Of a DNA stretch of 64,000 nt, positions 52,757 through 61,081 are shown piece by piece. The first letter of the stretch is position 1. Each line of letters opens with the position of its first letter. The translations under genes were made by a program, and so were the position numbers. The DNA comes from Deinococcus peraridilitoris DSM 19664 (lineage in GTDB: Bacteria; Deinococcota; Deinococci; Deinococcales; Deinococcaceae). The notes beneath the pieces are model-generated. The model did not search any database, was not told the DNA's origin, and saw nothing but the letters and a program-made list of their open reading frames with translations. The stretch is taken from the NCBI RefSeq assembly GCF_000317835.1, contig NC_019789.1, forward strand, positions 492,631 to 556,630, written 5' to 3'.

Positions 52757-53895
52757 ACAGACCGCAGCGCGAGGTGAGGACGCGGCTTTCAGGCCTGAGT
52801 TTGCGTCTGAAACTGCTGCTGTCGTACCTGGCGGTGATCGCGCTCGCCGCGGCGATGCTGATCCTGATCGCGCAGCTGACCGCGCCGCTCTTCTACCGGC
52901 AGCACATCGACGAGATGGTGCAGACCTTCGGCATCCAGAACATCCCGGAGATGCGCCGGCAACTCACCGCAGGCTTCAACGGCGCGTTCGGCAGCGCGCT
53001 GGTCGTCGCGAGTCTGGTGACGCTGCTGCTGGCCTTCCTGGTGAGTTTTTTCGTGAGCCGCCGCATCATCGAACCGGTGCGGCGCGTGAGCCAGGCGAGC
53101 ACCCGCATTGCCGCGGGGCACTACGGAGAGCGCCTTCCGGAAGGGGACCACGACGAGCTTGGGGAACTCACCCGTGGTTTCAACCAGATGGCCGCGGCGC
53201 TCGAAGCGACCGAGGCCCGCCGGCGGGAACTGATCGGCACGGTCGCACACGAACTGCGCACGCCCCTGGCAGGCATGCGTGGATACACCGAAGGCCTGCT
53301 CGACGGCGTGTTCGAAATTCAGGAGGCCGGGCCGGACATCATCCGTGAAATCCGGAGGCTGGAGCGGCTGGTGGACGACCTGTCGCTGGTCACCCGCGCG
53401 GAGGACCGCGCCATTCCCATTCACGTGCAGTCGGTCAGCCTGAATGAGGTGGCGCGCGCGACGGTCGCGCAGCTGGCGCGGTCCTTCGAGCGCAAGAGCC
53501 TCACGCTGAGCGTGCACGCGCCCGAGGAGGTGCTGGTGCTGGCCGACCCGGACCGGTTCACACAGGTGCTGGTGAATCTGCTGTCGAACGCGCTGCGGCA
53601 CACCGTGAGTGGGGGTGTGACAGTCAGGATCGAGACGCGCGGGCCCTGGGGAGTGCTGGAGGTCACCGACACCGGAGAGGGTATTACCGAGTCCGACCTG
53701 CCGCACGTGTTCGAGCGGTTTTACCGTTCGGACAAGTCGCGTGCGCGGGATGCTGAGGAATCGCTGGGTGCGGGTGTGGGCCTCACCATCAGCCGGCACC
53801 TGCTGGAAGCGATGAACGGTGAGATTCACGTGCGCAGCGAGCGGAATACCGGAACGACTTTTACGGTGCACCTTCCCCTCCAGCGGACCGCGTGA
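52753..53895 (+). CDS. Membrane sensor histidine kinase
   Basis: The 380-residue kinase has two membrane helices (about 18-42 and 80-102) with a short 37-residue outer loop, a HAMP domain (about 103-155), the phosphorylated His166 in GTVAHELRTPLAG and an ATPase domain (NLLSNALRH, DTGEGI, VFERFYR, GAGVGLTI). The outer loop is small and has few possible metal ligands (HIDEMVQTFG), so sensing may involve the membrane. It overlaps the regulator stop by 4 nt. Confidence 0.93.
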   Translation: MNRPQREVRTRLSGLSLRLKLLLSYLAVIALAAAMLILIAQLTAPLFYRQHIDEMVQTFGIQNIPEMRRQLTAGFNGAFGSALVVASLVTLLLAFLVSFFVSRRIIEPVRRVSQASTRIAAGHYGERLPEGDHDELGELTRGFNQMAAALEATEARRRELIGTVAHELRTPLAGMRGYTEGLLDGVFEIQEAGPDIIREIRRLERLVDDLSLVTRAEDRAIPIHVQSVSLNEVARATVAQLARSFERKSLTLSVHAPEEVLVLADPDRFTQVLVNLLSNALRHTVSGGVTVRIETRGPWGVLEVTDTGEGITESDLPHVFERFYRSDKSRARDAEESLGAGVGLTISRHLLEAMNGEIHVRSERNTGTTFTVHLPLQRTA

Positions 53896-53905
53896 CCATG
53901 CGGCG

Positions 53906-53937
53906 TTTACCGGCGTTTAACACGTGCCCGTTACTCT
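53906..53937 (+). promoter_or_regulatory. Copper-box promoter downstream of the histidine kinase gene
   Basis: TTTACC (53906-53911), TTTAACA (53916-53922), nine bases, TACTCT (53932-53937), the same 32-bp layout as at copA. It starts 10 nt after the kinase stop and drives the small membrane protein at 53965. Confidence 0.8.
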
Positions 53938-53944
53938 GCGCAGC

Positions 53945-53980
53945 ATGACGAACCGCCGGATGACATGGAGCTGCTCGTGA
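53945..53980 (+). CDS. Possible 11-residue leaderless leader peptide
   Basis: An ATG lies 7 nt after the TACTCT box, the leaderless distance, and opens the frame MTNRRMTWSCS followed by TGA. It overlaps the start of the membrane protein at 53965. It could serve translational coupling; no homology supports it. Confidence 0.35.
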   Translation: MTNRRMTWSCS

Positions 53981-54129
53981 ACGCGGCGTTCGTGTTGTGC
54001 GCGCTGCTGTTCCTGGTGGGGTTCCTGGCGCTGCTGTGGGCGCTGTGGGACGCGGGACCGCGACAGCACGAAAGGTGGGAGGCGAGCTCCGGTGAGGACC
54101 AGGAGGTCACGTGCGGGCAGGGCCGTTGA
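53965..54129 (+). CDS. Small single-helix membrane protein (54 aa)
   Basis: MELLVNAAFVLCALLFLVGF and LALLWALWDAG form one transmembrane helix followed by a polar tail (PRQHERWEASSGEDQEV). The layout recalls small assembly factors such as CcoS, but similarity is too weak to name it. It lies behind a copper-box promoter, so it is probably copper-induced. Confidence 0.6.
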   Translation: MELLVNAAFVLCALLFLVGFLALLWALWDAGPRQHERWEASSGEDQEVTCGQGR

Positions 54130-54274
54130 CGTTGCCGGAGTGAACGCTGGGCAGTGAGGTTCAGGGTCCTTGCGAAGCTGAAGCCCAGTGGAGCGCCTCG
54201 GCAAGATTTCTTTGGGTTGTGGTCACGTCTTTCTAAAGTCGCGGCGGTAGCGTAAGCCGCGAAGGAGGTGCTTC

Positions 54275-54523
54275 ATGACGATGAACAACGCGATCCGTGA
54301 GCACATGCCGATCAAATGCGCCGACAACAAAGATCATGGCCTGGTGGACCGCATCGACGGCGAGTACATCAAGGTCACCCGTGATGAGCACGGTCAGCAC
54401 CATTGGCTGCCCCTCAGCGCCGTGGATCACGTGGACGAGCACGTGCACCTGAAACTCAACCACGAGCAGCTTCACCAGCAGTGGCTGAGCCAGGACCCTC
54501 ACCCGCAGCACCGCCAGTCGTAA
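54275..54523 (+). CDS. DUF2171 domain protein (82 aa)
   Basis: It reads IREHMPIKCADNKDHGLVDR, IKVTRDEHGQHHWLPLSAVD and a His-rich tail, matching DUF2171 (PRC-barrel-like). A strong GAAGGAGG precedes the ATG. The family is stress-related in Deinococcus relatives but has no known activity; the nine His residues could bind metal. Confidence 0.85.
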   Translation: MTMNNAIREHMPIKCADNKDHGLVDRIDGEYIKVTRDEHGQHHWLPLSAVDHVDEHVHLKLNHEQLHQQWLSQDPHPQHRQS

Positions 54524-54847
54524 CAGCCCACGCCTGCTGCCACTTCGAATGCCGAGCCGTCCCACCAGGGGACCGCTCGGCATGTTCAGGGTGTTCTGGT
54601 GAAGGGCGTGTTCGGCGGATCGACAGGGTCCCTGGGCGGTCTCGCCTCCTTTGCCTGGCTGAGCAGGTGTTCCTCGGGTCCAGCGCCTGTTGGTTACTGA
54701 TGGTGCAAGGCGCCACCGTGCGGTGTATGAATCCCTCCTGCTCCTACCTGACTTACCTCTGCGTCGCCGTTCAATTACAGTGGGCGAACAATGTACTGAG
54801 TGACGGAAGCACCAAATGAAACGCCCACCATCCTGTCAGGAGGAGCG
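54524..54847. other. 324-nt intergenic region with one hairpin
   Basis: Apart from the terminator-like hairpin at 54549-54583 and the CDF gene's upstream DNA, no gene, repeat or RNA was recognised. Confidence 0.5.
54549..54583 (+). terminator. Terminator-like hairpin after the DUF2171 gene
   Basis: ATGCCGAGC (54549-54557) pairs with GCTCGGCAT (54575-54583), and GTCCC/GGGAC continues the stem after one C-C mismatch around loop ACCAG. A weak GTTC tail follows rather than a T-run. Confidence 0.65.
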
Positions 54848-55783
54848 ATGAGCGACCACCCGCACGATCACGACGCTCACCCTCACAACCACGGCCCGGG
54901 AGGGCACGCTCATCGTGCCGACCAGAAACGCCTCACCGTCGCCTTGATTATCACGGCGACCTTCATGATCGCTGAAATCATCGGCGGGCTCATCTCCAAC
55001 AGCCTGGCCCTGCTGTCGGACGCGGGCCACATGGCGAGCGACGTGGCCGCGCTGGCGCTCAGCCTGTTCGCGCTGTGGTTCGCTCGCAAGCCCGCCACAC
55101 CCCAGCGGACGTACGGCTTTTACCGAGTGGAGATCCTCGCGGCGTTCGTGAACGCGGCAACGCTGCTGATCCTCACCGCCTGGATCCTGCTGGAAGCGTA
55201 CCAGCGCCTCTCCGAGCCTCCCGAAGTGCAGGGTGGCGTGATGCTCGCCGTGGCCGTCGCCGGGCTGATTGCCAACTTGGTGAGTGCCTACGTCCTGCAC
55301 GGCGGACAGCAGGACAACCTGAACGTGCGCGGCGCGTTTCTGCACGTCCTGGGCGACCTGCTCGGATCGGTCGGGGCGATCATCGCGTCCCTGCTGGTGC
55401 TGTTTACCGGCCTCGCCATCGCCGACCCCATCGTGAGCGCGTTGATCGGCCTGCTGATCATCCGCAGTGCCTGGATCCTGCTCAACGAGAGCCTGAACGT
55501 GCTCCTGGAAGGTGCGCCCAAAGGTACGGACGTGCGCGCCGTGCGCTCCACGCTGAAAAGCCTCCCCCAGGTCTTGGACGTGCACGACCTGCACGTCTGG
55601 GCGATCACCGCTGGACAGCCGCTCCTCACGGCCCACTTGGAAATCGAAGGTCGCGCTGACGCGACCCAGGTGCTGATCCAGGCGCAGCGTGAACTGAGCG
55701 AGCAGTACGGCATCACGCACGTTACGCTGCAACTTGAAGTGAACGGCCAGCTCTGCGAAGTGCGTGACGTCCTGCACGCTTGA
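54848..55783 (+). CDS. Cation diffusion facilitator (CzcD/ZitB-like metal exporter)
   Basis: The 311-residue protein has a His-rich N-terminus (MSDHPHDHDAHPHNHGPGGH), six helices with zinc-site motifs LLSDAGHMASDV (helix 2) and FLHVLGDLLGS (helix 5), and a C-terminal metal-binding domain (DVHDLHVWAITAGQP). The HxxxD pattern in both helices fits Zn/Co/Cd export. ATG 54848 follows AGGAGGAG; an earlier in-frame start is unlikely. Confidence 0.93.
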   Translation: MSDHPHDHDAHPHNHGPGGHAHRADQKRLTVALIITATFMIAEIIGGLISNSLALLSDAGHMASDVAALALSLFALWFARKPATPQRTYGFYRVEILAAFVNAATLLILTAWILLEAYQRLSEPPEVQGGVMLAVAVAGLIANLVSAYVLHGGQQDNLNVRGAFLHVLGDLLGSVGAIIASLLVLFTGLAIADPIVSALIGLLIIRSAWILLNESLNVLLEGAPKGTDVRAVRSTLKSLPQVLDVHDLHVWAITAGQPLLTAHLEIEGRADATQVLIQAQRELSEQYGITHVTLQLEVNGQLCEVRDVLHA

Positions 55784-55853
55784 GCGCCCAGCCGCAGGCG
55801 CGGGTACCCGCCGCGGATCAGTGAATGGAGAAGCACCTCGCGGTCCCACCCGC

Positions 55854-55885
55854 TTTATCGGCATTTAACACGATTTGCCTACAGT
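55854..55885 (+). promoter_or_regulatory. Copper-box promoter of the 55905-58359 operon
   Basis: TTTATC (55854-55859), TTTAACA (55864-55870), nine bases, TACAGT (55880-55885). The first gene starts 19 nt later behind an AAGGAGG site, so this transcript has a short leader. Confidence 0.82.
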
Positions 55886-55904
55886 GCGCGATCAAGGAGG
55901 CCCC

Positions 55905-56207
55905 ATGAGTGCAGGAGAACTCTGGCAGTTCGCGCTCGCGCACCACGTTCCGTATTTCATCGTCGGAATGCTGCTCATCTGGTTCTGGCCGAACCTGACC
56001 ACCTGGTTTGACAAAGCGCGGGAAGCCCGGCTCCACCGCGACCCCGAGCACCGTCAATTCATCCCAAGGCAAGGCGCCACCGGGGTGATGCCCGCAGAAC
56101 TGCGCGCGAAAATTGAGGACCTGAACGCCCGGCAGGAAGACGTGGCGCGCCAACTCGCCGCCCTGCAACGCCCCGATGAACGAGGAAACCGCAAGGAGCA
56201 AGCATGA
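55905..56207 (+). CDS. Hypothetical single-helix membrane protein with coiled-coil tail (100 aa)
   Basis: One membrane helix (about 13-32, VPYFIVGMLLIWFWPN) precedes a charged region and a short coiled coil (LRAKIEDLNARQEDVARQLA). No family is recognised. ATG 55905 has AAGGAGG 5 nt upstream. First gene of a copper-box operon and overlaps the DUF2933-like gene by 4 nt. Confidence 0.75.
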   Translation: MSAGELWQFALAHHVPYFIVGMLLIWFWPNLTTWFDKAREARLHRDPEHRQFIPRQGATGVMPAELRAKIEDLNARQEDVARQLAALQRPDERGNRKEQA

Positions 56208-56614
56208 ATATCTTCAAGAAATGCCTGAACTGGAAAGTCATGGTCGGACTCGCGGTGGTCGCCGCCGGACTGTTCGTCCTCGTCTCCCCGGCAGTGGCCG
56301 TGGCTGCACTGCCGTTCCTGGTGGCCGCCATCTGCCCCCTGTCGATGCTGCTGATGATGAAAGGCATGGGGAAAATGCAGCAGAACGCGCAAGCCAACGC
56401 TGCCGCTGCCGGATCAGCAGGCACCACGCAGAACTCCTGCTGCGCGCCCGGCAAGACCCTTTCCAGGGAAGAGCAGATCGCGCAGCTGCACGTGCAGTTG
56501 CAGGACATGCAGTCACAACAGGAGCGCCTCACCGCGCAACTCCGTGAGTTGAACAGCCCCAGGCAAGAAACCGCCCTTGCCACGCCGGTGGCCATGGCCA
56601 TCGGACGGGAGTAA
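56204..56614 (+). CDS. DUF2933-like membrane protein
   Basis: The 136-residue protein starts with two helices around LPFLVAAICPLSMLLMMKGM, the DUF2933 signature with Cys-Pro and Met clusters. A CC pair (QNSCCAPGKT) and a C-terminal coiled coil (EEQIAQLHVQLQDMQSQQER) follow. DUF2933 genes are common in copper- and mercury-resistance islands; function unknown. Cys and Met residues suggest metal contact. Confidence 0.8.
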   Translation: MNIFKKCLNWKVMVGLAVVAAGLFVLVSPAVAVAALPFLVAAICPLSMLLMMKGMGKMQQNAQANAAAAGSAGTTQNSCCAPGKTLSREEQIAQLHVQLQDMQSQQERLTAQLRELNSPRQETALATPVAMAIGRE

Positions 56615-56617
56615 GGC

Positions 56618-57508
56618 ATGACGACGAAGAACACCAAGCGCCAGGGGAGCATTAGGCCGCCGAAGAACAACAAGTTACTTCTCGGCGTCCTCGCCATCAC
56701 CGTCGTCGGCATTACCGGCGGTGCTGTCTGGGTGGCAAGCAGTGAAGACCCCGGCTCGACTTCCAGTGTCGGGGTACTCGGCGGGGATTATCACGCCCTG
56801 CGCGTCCTTCCTGACGGGAAGCTGCTGTATGGCGAGCACGCGGGAGTCTCGATCAGCGAGGACGGCGGCCGCACTTGGAGCGAATCGAACGGGATCGGTG
56901 ACGCGATGGCCATCAGCACCTCCCCGGTGGTGCCCGAGAAGATCGTGATGGCCGGACATGATGTCTTCAACGTCAGTGAGGACGGCGGGGAGACGTGGCG
57001 GAAAGTGAGCTTCGGGAACCTGCCCGGCACCGACATTCACGGCTTCACGGTCGCGCCGAGCAAGCCGCACGTGTGGTACGCGAACATCGCGGGTCGCGGC
57101 TTGTACCGCAGTGAGAACGCGCAGGACTGGCAGTTCTTGTCGTCTGGTACAGCGAGCGCGATGTCGCTCGCCGCTGGTCCCGGCGAGACGCCACGCCTGT
57201 ATGCTCTGACCATGAACCAGGGCCTGATCGTGTCCGATGACGGTGTCCGCTGGATGACCGCCAGCGAAGCTCCACCTGCCGCTGCGGCTGGGCTTGATGT
57301 TCACCCGGTCAGTGGCAACGTGTACATCGCCGGCCCGAACGGCGTGGCACGCTCAGAGAACAAGGGAGCCACCTGGCAGGACCTGTCCTTCCCGGAAGGT
57401 GCGCGGCTGGTGACGGCAGACCCGCAGGACGAGCAGCAACTCTTTGCGGTGGGTGAAAGTGGCAGGGTGCAGCGCAGCACCGATGGGGGGAGCACTTGGA
57501 TCAAGTAA
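56618..57508 (+). CDS. F510_1955-type BNR-repeat propeller protein
   Basis: The 296-residue protein has an N-terminal membrane anchor (about 19-40) and at least five Asp-box repeats (SEDGGRTW, SEDGGETW, SENKGATW, STDGGSTW). It matches the F510_1955 family of glycosylhydrolase-like proteins that sit beside copper-resistance genes. No catalytic residues can be assigned; a scaffold or metal-binding role is possible. Confidence 0.82.
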   Translation: MTTKNTKRQGSIRPPKNNKLLLGVLAITVVGITGGAVWVASSEDPGSTSSVGVLGGDYHALRVLPDGKLLYGEHAGVSISEDGGRTWSESNGIGDAMAISTSPVVPEKIVMAGHDVFNVSEDGGETWRKVSFGNLPGTDIHGFTVAPSKPHVWYANIAGRGLYRSENAQDWQFLSSGTASAMSLAAGPGETPRLYALTMNQGLIVSDDGVRWMTASEAPPAAAAGLDVHPVSGNVYIAGPNGVARSENKGATWQDLSFPEGARLVTADPQDEQQLFAVGESGRVQRSTDGGSTWIK

Positions 57509-58359
57509 GCCGCTGGAGGCGCGTCCCGTTGGCCTGGTGGCTGGCGAGTGGCCTGCTCGTCGCTGTGCTGCTGGCCTGGCCGTCCTTGCACCCGCAGTTG
57601 CGGGGCGCGGCGCTTTGGCTGTACCAGCAAGGCAGCGGCCTGAACGCGCTGGTGGCCACGCCCCTGAACAGCCTGCGCCTCACCACGACCGTGCCACTTC
57701 TCGCGCCACTGCTGCTGGGCTTGATGGCCGCCACCGCACCCTGCCAGCTCTCCACGGGCGCCGCGGCCCTCGCGTATGTCAGCCGTGACTCACGCAGCCC
57801 CCTCGCCAGTGCGGGCGCGTACCTGGGCGCGCGGGTGGTGTTCTACGCCGTGGTCGGGGCGTTCGTGATGTACGCCCTCGGTGGTCAGTTCGAAGCGCCC
57901 GGGCCTGTCCTGCTGGGCGTGCGGAAAGTCCTCGGGCCACTCACGCTGATCATCGGCCTGGTCCTGCTGGGCTGGTTGCGGCCCCGCTTCGAGTTCGGCG
58001 CGCGCCTGTCCGCCCGCCTGGAGAACCGCGCGCGGACCCTGCCGGGGAACGGTGGGGCGTTCGCGTTGGGCCTCGCGTTCAGCTTCGCGTTCTGCCCGAC
58101 GCTGTTTCTGTTGTTTTTCGGGTTGACGGTGCCGCTCGCGCTGACTTCATCCCTGGGGTTTTTGTACCCCGCGGTGTTCGCGCTGGGCATGACACTCCCG
58201 CTGCTGGGCTTCGCGGCGTTCCTGCCCGGCGGGAACGCACAAGGGCAGGGCCGGTACCTGCGTGCCGTGCGCACCTGGCGCCGCCTCGCCACCCCGATTG
58301 CGGGCGGGGTGTTCCTGCTGGCCGGCCTGTACGACACGTTCGTGTACTGGCTGCTGTGA
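57496..58359 (+). CDS. CcdA/DsbD-like membrane protein
   Basis: The 287-residue protein has six to seven helices with conserved cysteine helices MAATAPCQLSTGAAALAYVS and SFAFCPTLFLLFFGL, the pair that passes electrons across the membrane in CcdA proteins. The start is TTG 57496 after GGGGGGAG, overlapping the previous gene by 13 nt. It may reduce TlpA-like or copper-site thiols outside the cytoplasm. Confidence 0.8.
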   Translation: MDQVSRWRRVPLAWWLASGLLVAVLLAWPSLHPQLRGAALWLYQQGSGLNALVATPLNSLRLTTTVPLLAPLLLGLMAATAPCQLSTGAAALAYVSRDSRSPLASAGAYLGARVVFYAVVGAFVMYALGGQFEAPGPVLLGVRKVLGPLTLIIGLVLLGWLRPRFEFGARLSARLENRARTLPGNGGAFALGLAFSFAFCPTLFLLFFGLTVPLALTSSLGFLYPAVFALGMTLPLLGFAAFLPGGNAQGQGRYLRAVRTWRRLATPIAGGVFLLAGLYDTFVYWLL

Positions 58360-58503
58360 AGGTGAGGGACCAACGAGGCGCGAACCGCAGAACCGCACGT
58401 TCACACGGGTGGCGCCTCTCATCCCGAGCAGGGTGCGCTTCACAACGCGTACCGGGAAGGGCTTCTTTGAGCTGTGCGCCTTCGGGGCTCCCCGGGGTGC
58501 AGC

Positions 58504-58535
58504 ATTATCGGCATTTGACAGCGCCTGCCCAGACT
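58504..58535 (+). promoter_or_regulatory. Copper-box promoter of the broken DUF305 gene
   Basis: ATTATC (58504-58509), TTTGACA (58514-58520), nine bases, CAGACT (58530-58535). It has the same spacing as the other four sites but two changed core bases and a weaker -10, consistent with decay of the gene behind it. Confidence 0.68.
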
Positions 58536-58552
58536 CCCGGCGAGGTGATCAA

Positions 58553-59235
58553 ATGAAAAAGACACTGCTTGCGGTACTGACGGCAGGAGTGACGCTGGGT
58601 GGGGTGGTGTTCGCGCAGACGAACCCGCACTCAGCGTCTGGGGTATGCGCATGCGCGGCATGATGACCAAGCCGATGGGCGCGTGGACCATGCAGGACAT
58701 GATGCAGATGATGCACGGCTCCGGCATGCACGCCGGTGGACTGGCGAACGTGTCAGGGCGGGAATTTGACCCGGCGGTCGCACGGCAAATGATTCAGCAT
58801 CACCGGGACGTCATCGCGCCCAGCGAGCAACTCGCCGGCAGCGCGCAGGACCCGAAAGTGCGCGCGTGGGCGGTGGGCATCGTGAAGTCACAACGCACGG
58901 AGATTCAGCAGTTACGCGAGCTGCCCGAAGCACTCGATGCAAGCACCAACGCCGGTCAGACGGGCTGAATGGGCGGAGCGGGCGCAATGGGCCAGATGAT
59001 GGACGGGCAGGGGAATGGCGTCATGGACGGGCCAGCACCGCAGGGTACGCAGGGTGGTGACCCGCAACGCGCGTACATCGAGCGGCTGATCGAGTATCAC
59101 GCGAACGGCCTGGACATGGCGAACCTCGTGGTGCGCAAATCGAATGACGCGCGCGTCCTGCAAATCGCGCGGAACATCCTGGTGGAGCAGTCCCGCGAAA
59201 TCATCGACATGAAAGCCTGGCTGAAGCGCCAGTAA
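58553..59235 (+). pseudogene. Frameshifted and stop-interrupted DUF305 gene
   Basis: A signal peptide (MKKTLLAVLTAGVTLGG onward) is followed by a frameshift at a GGGG run near 58640. The next frame carries a Met-rich segment (MQDMMQMMHGSGMHAGG) and the first DUF305 repeat (ARQMIQHHRDVIAPSEQLAG). A TGA at 58966 interrupts it, and the second repeat (IERLIEYHANGLDMANLVV ... IDMKAWLKRQ) continues in the same frame from the ATG at 58969. One extra G and one stop reversal would restore a 227-residue exported copper-associated protein. The two later pieces might still be translated. Confidence 0.82.
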
Positions 59236-59794
59236 CCCCCAGCAAGATTGAGCAGCCAGGCACGCCCATGCAGGTACTCCCCCAGTCACCACCAGAGAAC
59301 GCTACGCCAGGCCGCATGGCGTTCCAGATGACTTCCCTCGTGTTTGGCGTGACGCTCGCCCTGGTGTTCCTGCCGCTCGCGTGGTCCTTCCTGGCGCCCT
59401 TGCCGCTGGCGTGGCGGCGCGTCTCACGCGAAGATTCCCGAGCGGCTTTCCGGATCGCATTCCTGTTCGCGCGACGTCTTTCAGGGTGGTCATGCACACA
59501 CCTCTGATCCGGTACAGCTGGAGGTGGTGGTGATGACCTGCTCTCGTTTGCTGCGCAGCACGCCTCCCCTGCTGGCGCTCAAGATGGCATGAAGCGTGAT
59601 CGGATAACACGGGGAGAGCTTCTGCTTAGTCTTAGTCAGAGGACCAACTGAAGTTTGAGGGGACGTCGAGACAAGCGTACTGGGAGAAACGAGCTCACCA
59701 TGAAACACCAGAAGACCGTGGCTCGCCACCGTGAAAGAAGCCCAAGCCAGAAGCCGATTCATGGCCGAAACGACTCGCCGAGGGGGATCAACCG
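59236..59794. other. 559-nt region with no supported gene
   Basis: A plus-strand frame at 59268-59507 (79 codons) includes one hydrophobic stretch (LVFGVTLALVFLPLAWSF) but lacks a convincing start and family. The rest has a short CTTAGT tandem near 59627 and nothing else recognised. Confidence 0.35.
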
Positions 59795-60277
59795 ATGAAA
59801 CATGCGTACCAGGGTGACAACGCGTCCTTGACGCAGATGTTGGGCCGAGCCGTGCTTGCCGGTATCGCTGGCAGCGTGGTGATGACCGCCTTCCAGAAGC
59901 TGGTCGAGATGCCCATCACGAAGCGGGAGGACAGTTACGCCCCCGCGCAGCTCGCCCAGAGGCTGCTTCCGATCGAACCCAAAAACGACAAGGAACGCTG
60001 GCGCCTCAACTACGCCGCCCACACCTCGCTTGGAGCGATGTGGGGCGCGGCCTATGGGGTCGCGGCGTACAAGGGGTTGCGTGGGATGCCGGCCATCGCG
60101 GTGACGTTCGCCGCGATTTACACGAGTGACGTGGTCAACATCACCCTGCTTGGTCTCGCCAAGCCGTGGAAGTGGTCGCGCCAGGAGTGGGTGATTGACC
60201 TCGTTGACAAGTTCGTGCAGGTGCTCGCGACCAGCGTCATTTTCGATCACCTGCTCGACCCGGAACGTCCCTCATAA
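59795..60277 (+). CDS. DUF1440-like membrane protein (160 aa)
   Basis: The hydrophobic LGRAVLAGIAGSVVMTAFQK opens the protein, then a polar region with PIEPKNDKERWRLNYAAHTS and GAMWGAAYGVAAYKG, and two more helices. Similar layout to 27844 and 60515. GGGGGATC lies upstream of the ATG. Possibly an acid- or stress-related membrane protein like YagU; no activity is known. Confidence 0.78.
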   Translation: MKHAYQGDNASLTQMLGRAVLAGIAGSVVMTAFQKLVEMPITKREDSYAPAQLAQRLLPIEPKNDKERWRLNYAAHTSLGAMWGAAYGVAAYKGLRGMPAIAVTFAAIYTSDVVNITLLGLAKPWKWSRQEWVIDLVDKFVQVLATSVIFDHLLDPERPS

Positions 60278-60514
60278 GGTGACAGTTCCTGCCGCGTGAT
60301 GAGAGAACCGGGTGAGCAATCCAGGGGCTTGCCCGGTCACCACGCGAAGCGCCAGGTCAGCCAGTTCAATAAACCGCGCTTTACGGCGTCTACACAAGAT
60401 CCATGCCGGTGACACATACGGTGAAACCTGAACCTGCGGGGGCCGGTGCATCACGGCGAAGGGCTGACTTTGAAGTCATCCGGGGGCCAACGAAGGCAGA
60501 GAAACGAGGAGCCT

Positions 60515-61081
60515 ATGCAGCCAGCAGGAACACACGTGCTGAATGAAGCGATCAAGGGTGCCGTCGCCGGTGCCGCAGGCGTCTGGGTGATGGACCGTAT
60601 CGGCTGGTACATGTACCTGCGGGAAGACGAAAGCGCGCTGCAACGGGAAATCGAAGCGCGCCCCGGCGGACTGGACCCCGCGCATGTCATCGCCAACCGA
60701 CTTGCGAACGCCCTGGGCAAGCAACTCATTCCACAGCAGCCGAATCCATGGGGCATCGTCGTGCATTTTGCGCTTGGTGTGATGCCCGGTGCGCTGTACG
60801 GGGTGCTGCGTCACCGGCTGCCGACGTTATCGCAAGGGCAAGGCGTTGTGTACGGGCTGAGTCTGTTCATGATGAATGATGAAATCGCCAATCCGCTCCT
60901 GAAGCTGTCCGGCGGTCCACGCGCCTATCCCTGGCAGGCGCACGCGCGTGGTCTGGTCGAGCACGTCGTCCTGGGAATGGTCACCGACGCCGTGCTGCGT
61001 GTCATGGACCGTGAACTCCATCCACCCCAGCCGCACGACATCACGCAGACCGCGGGAGCCAGAAGTGCGGCCCGCTACTGA
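60515..61081 (+). CDS. DUF1440-like membrane protein (188 aa)
   Basis: It begins NEAIKGAVAGAAGVWVMDRI, carries WYMYLREDESALQREIEARP and ends with helices around HFALGVMPGALYGVLRHR and VEHVVLGMVTDAVLRV. The middle segment is the closest match in the window to the fragment at 27560-27717. ATG 60515 follows GAGGAG by 3 nt. It overlaps the next dehydrogenase gene by 17 nt. Confidence 0.78.
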   Translation: MQPAGTHVLNEAIKGAVAGAAGVWVMDRIGWYMYLREDESALQREIEARPGGLDPAHVIANRLANALGKQLIPQQPNPWGIVVHFALGVMPGALYGVLRHRLPTLSQGQGVVYGLSLFMMNDEIANPLLKLSGGPRAYPWQAHARGLVEHVVLGMVTDAVLRVMDRELHPPQPHDITQTAGARSAARY

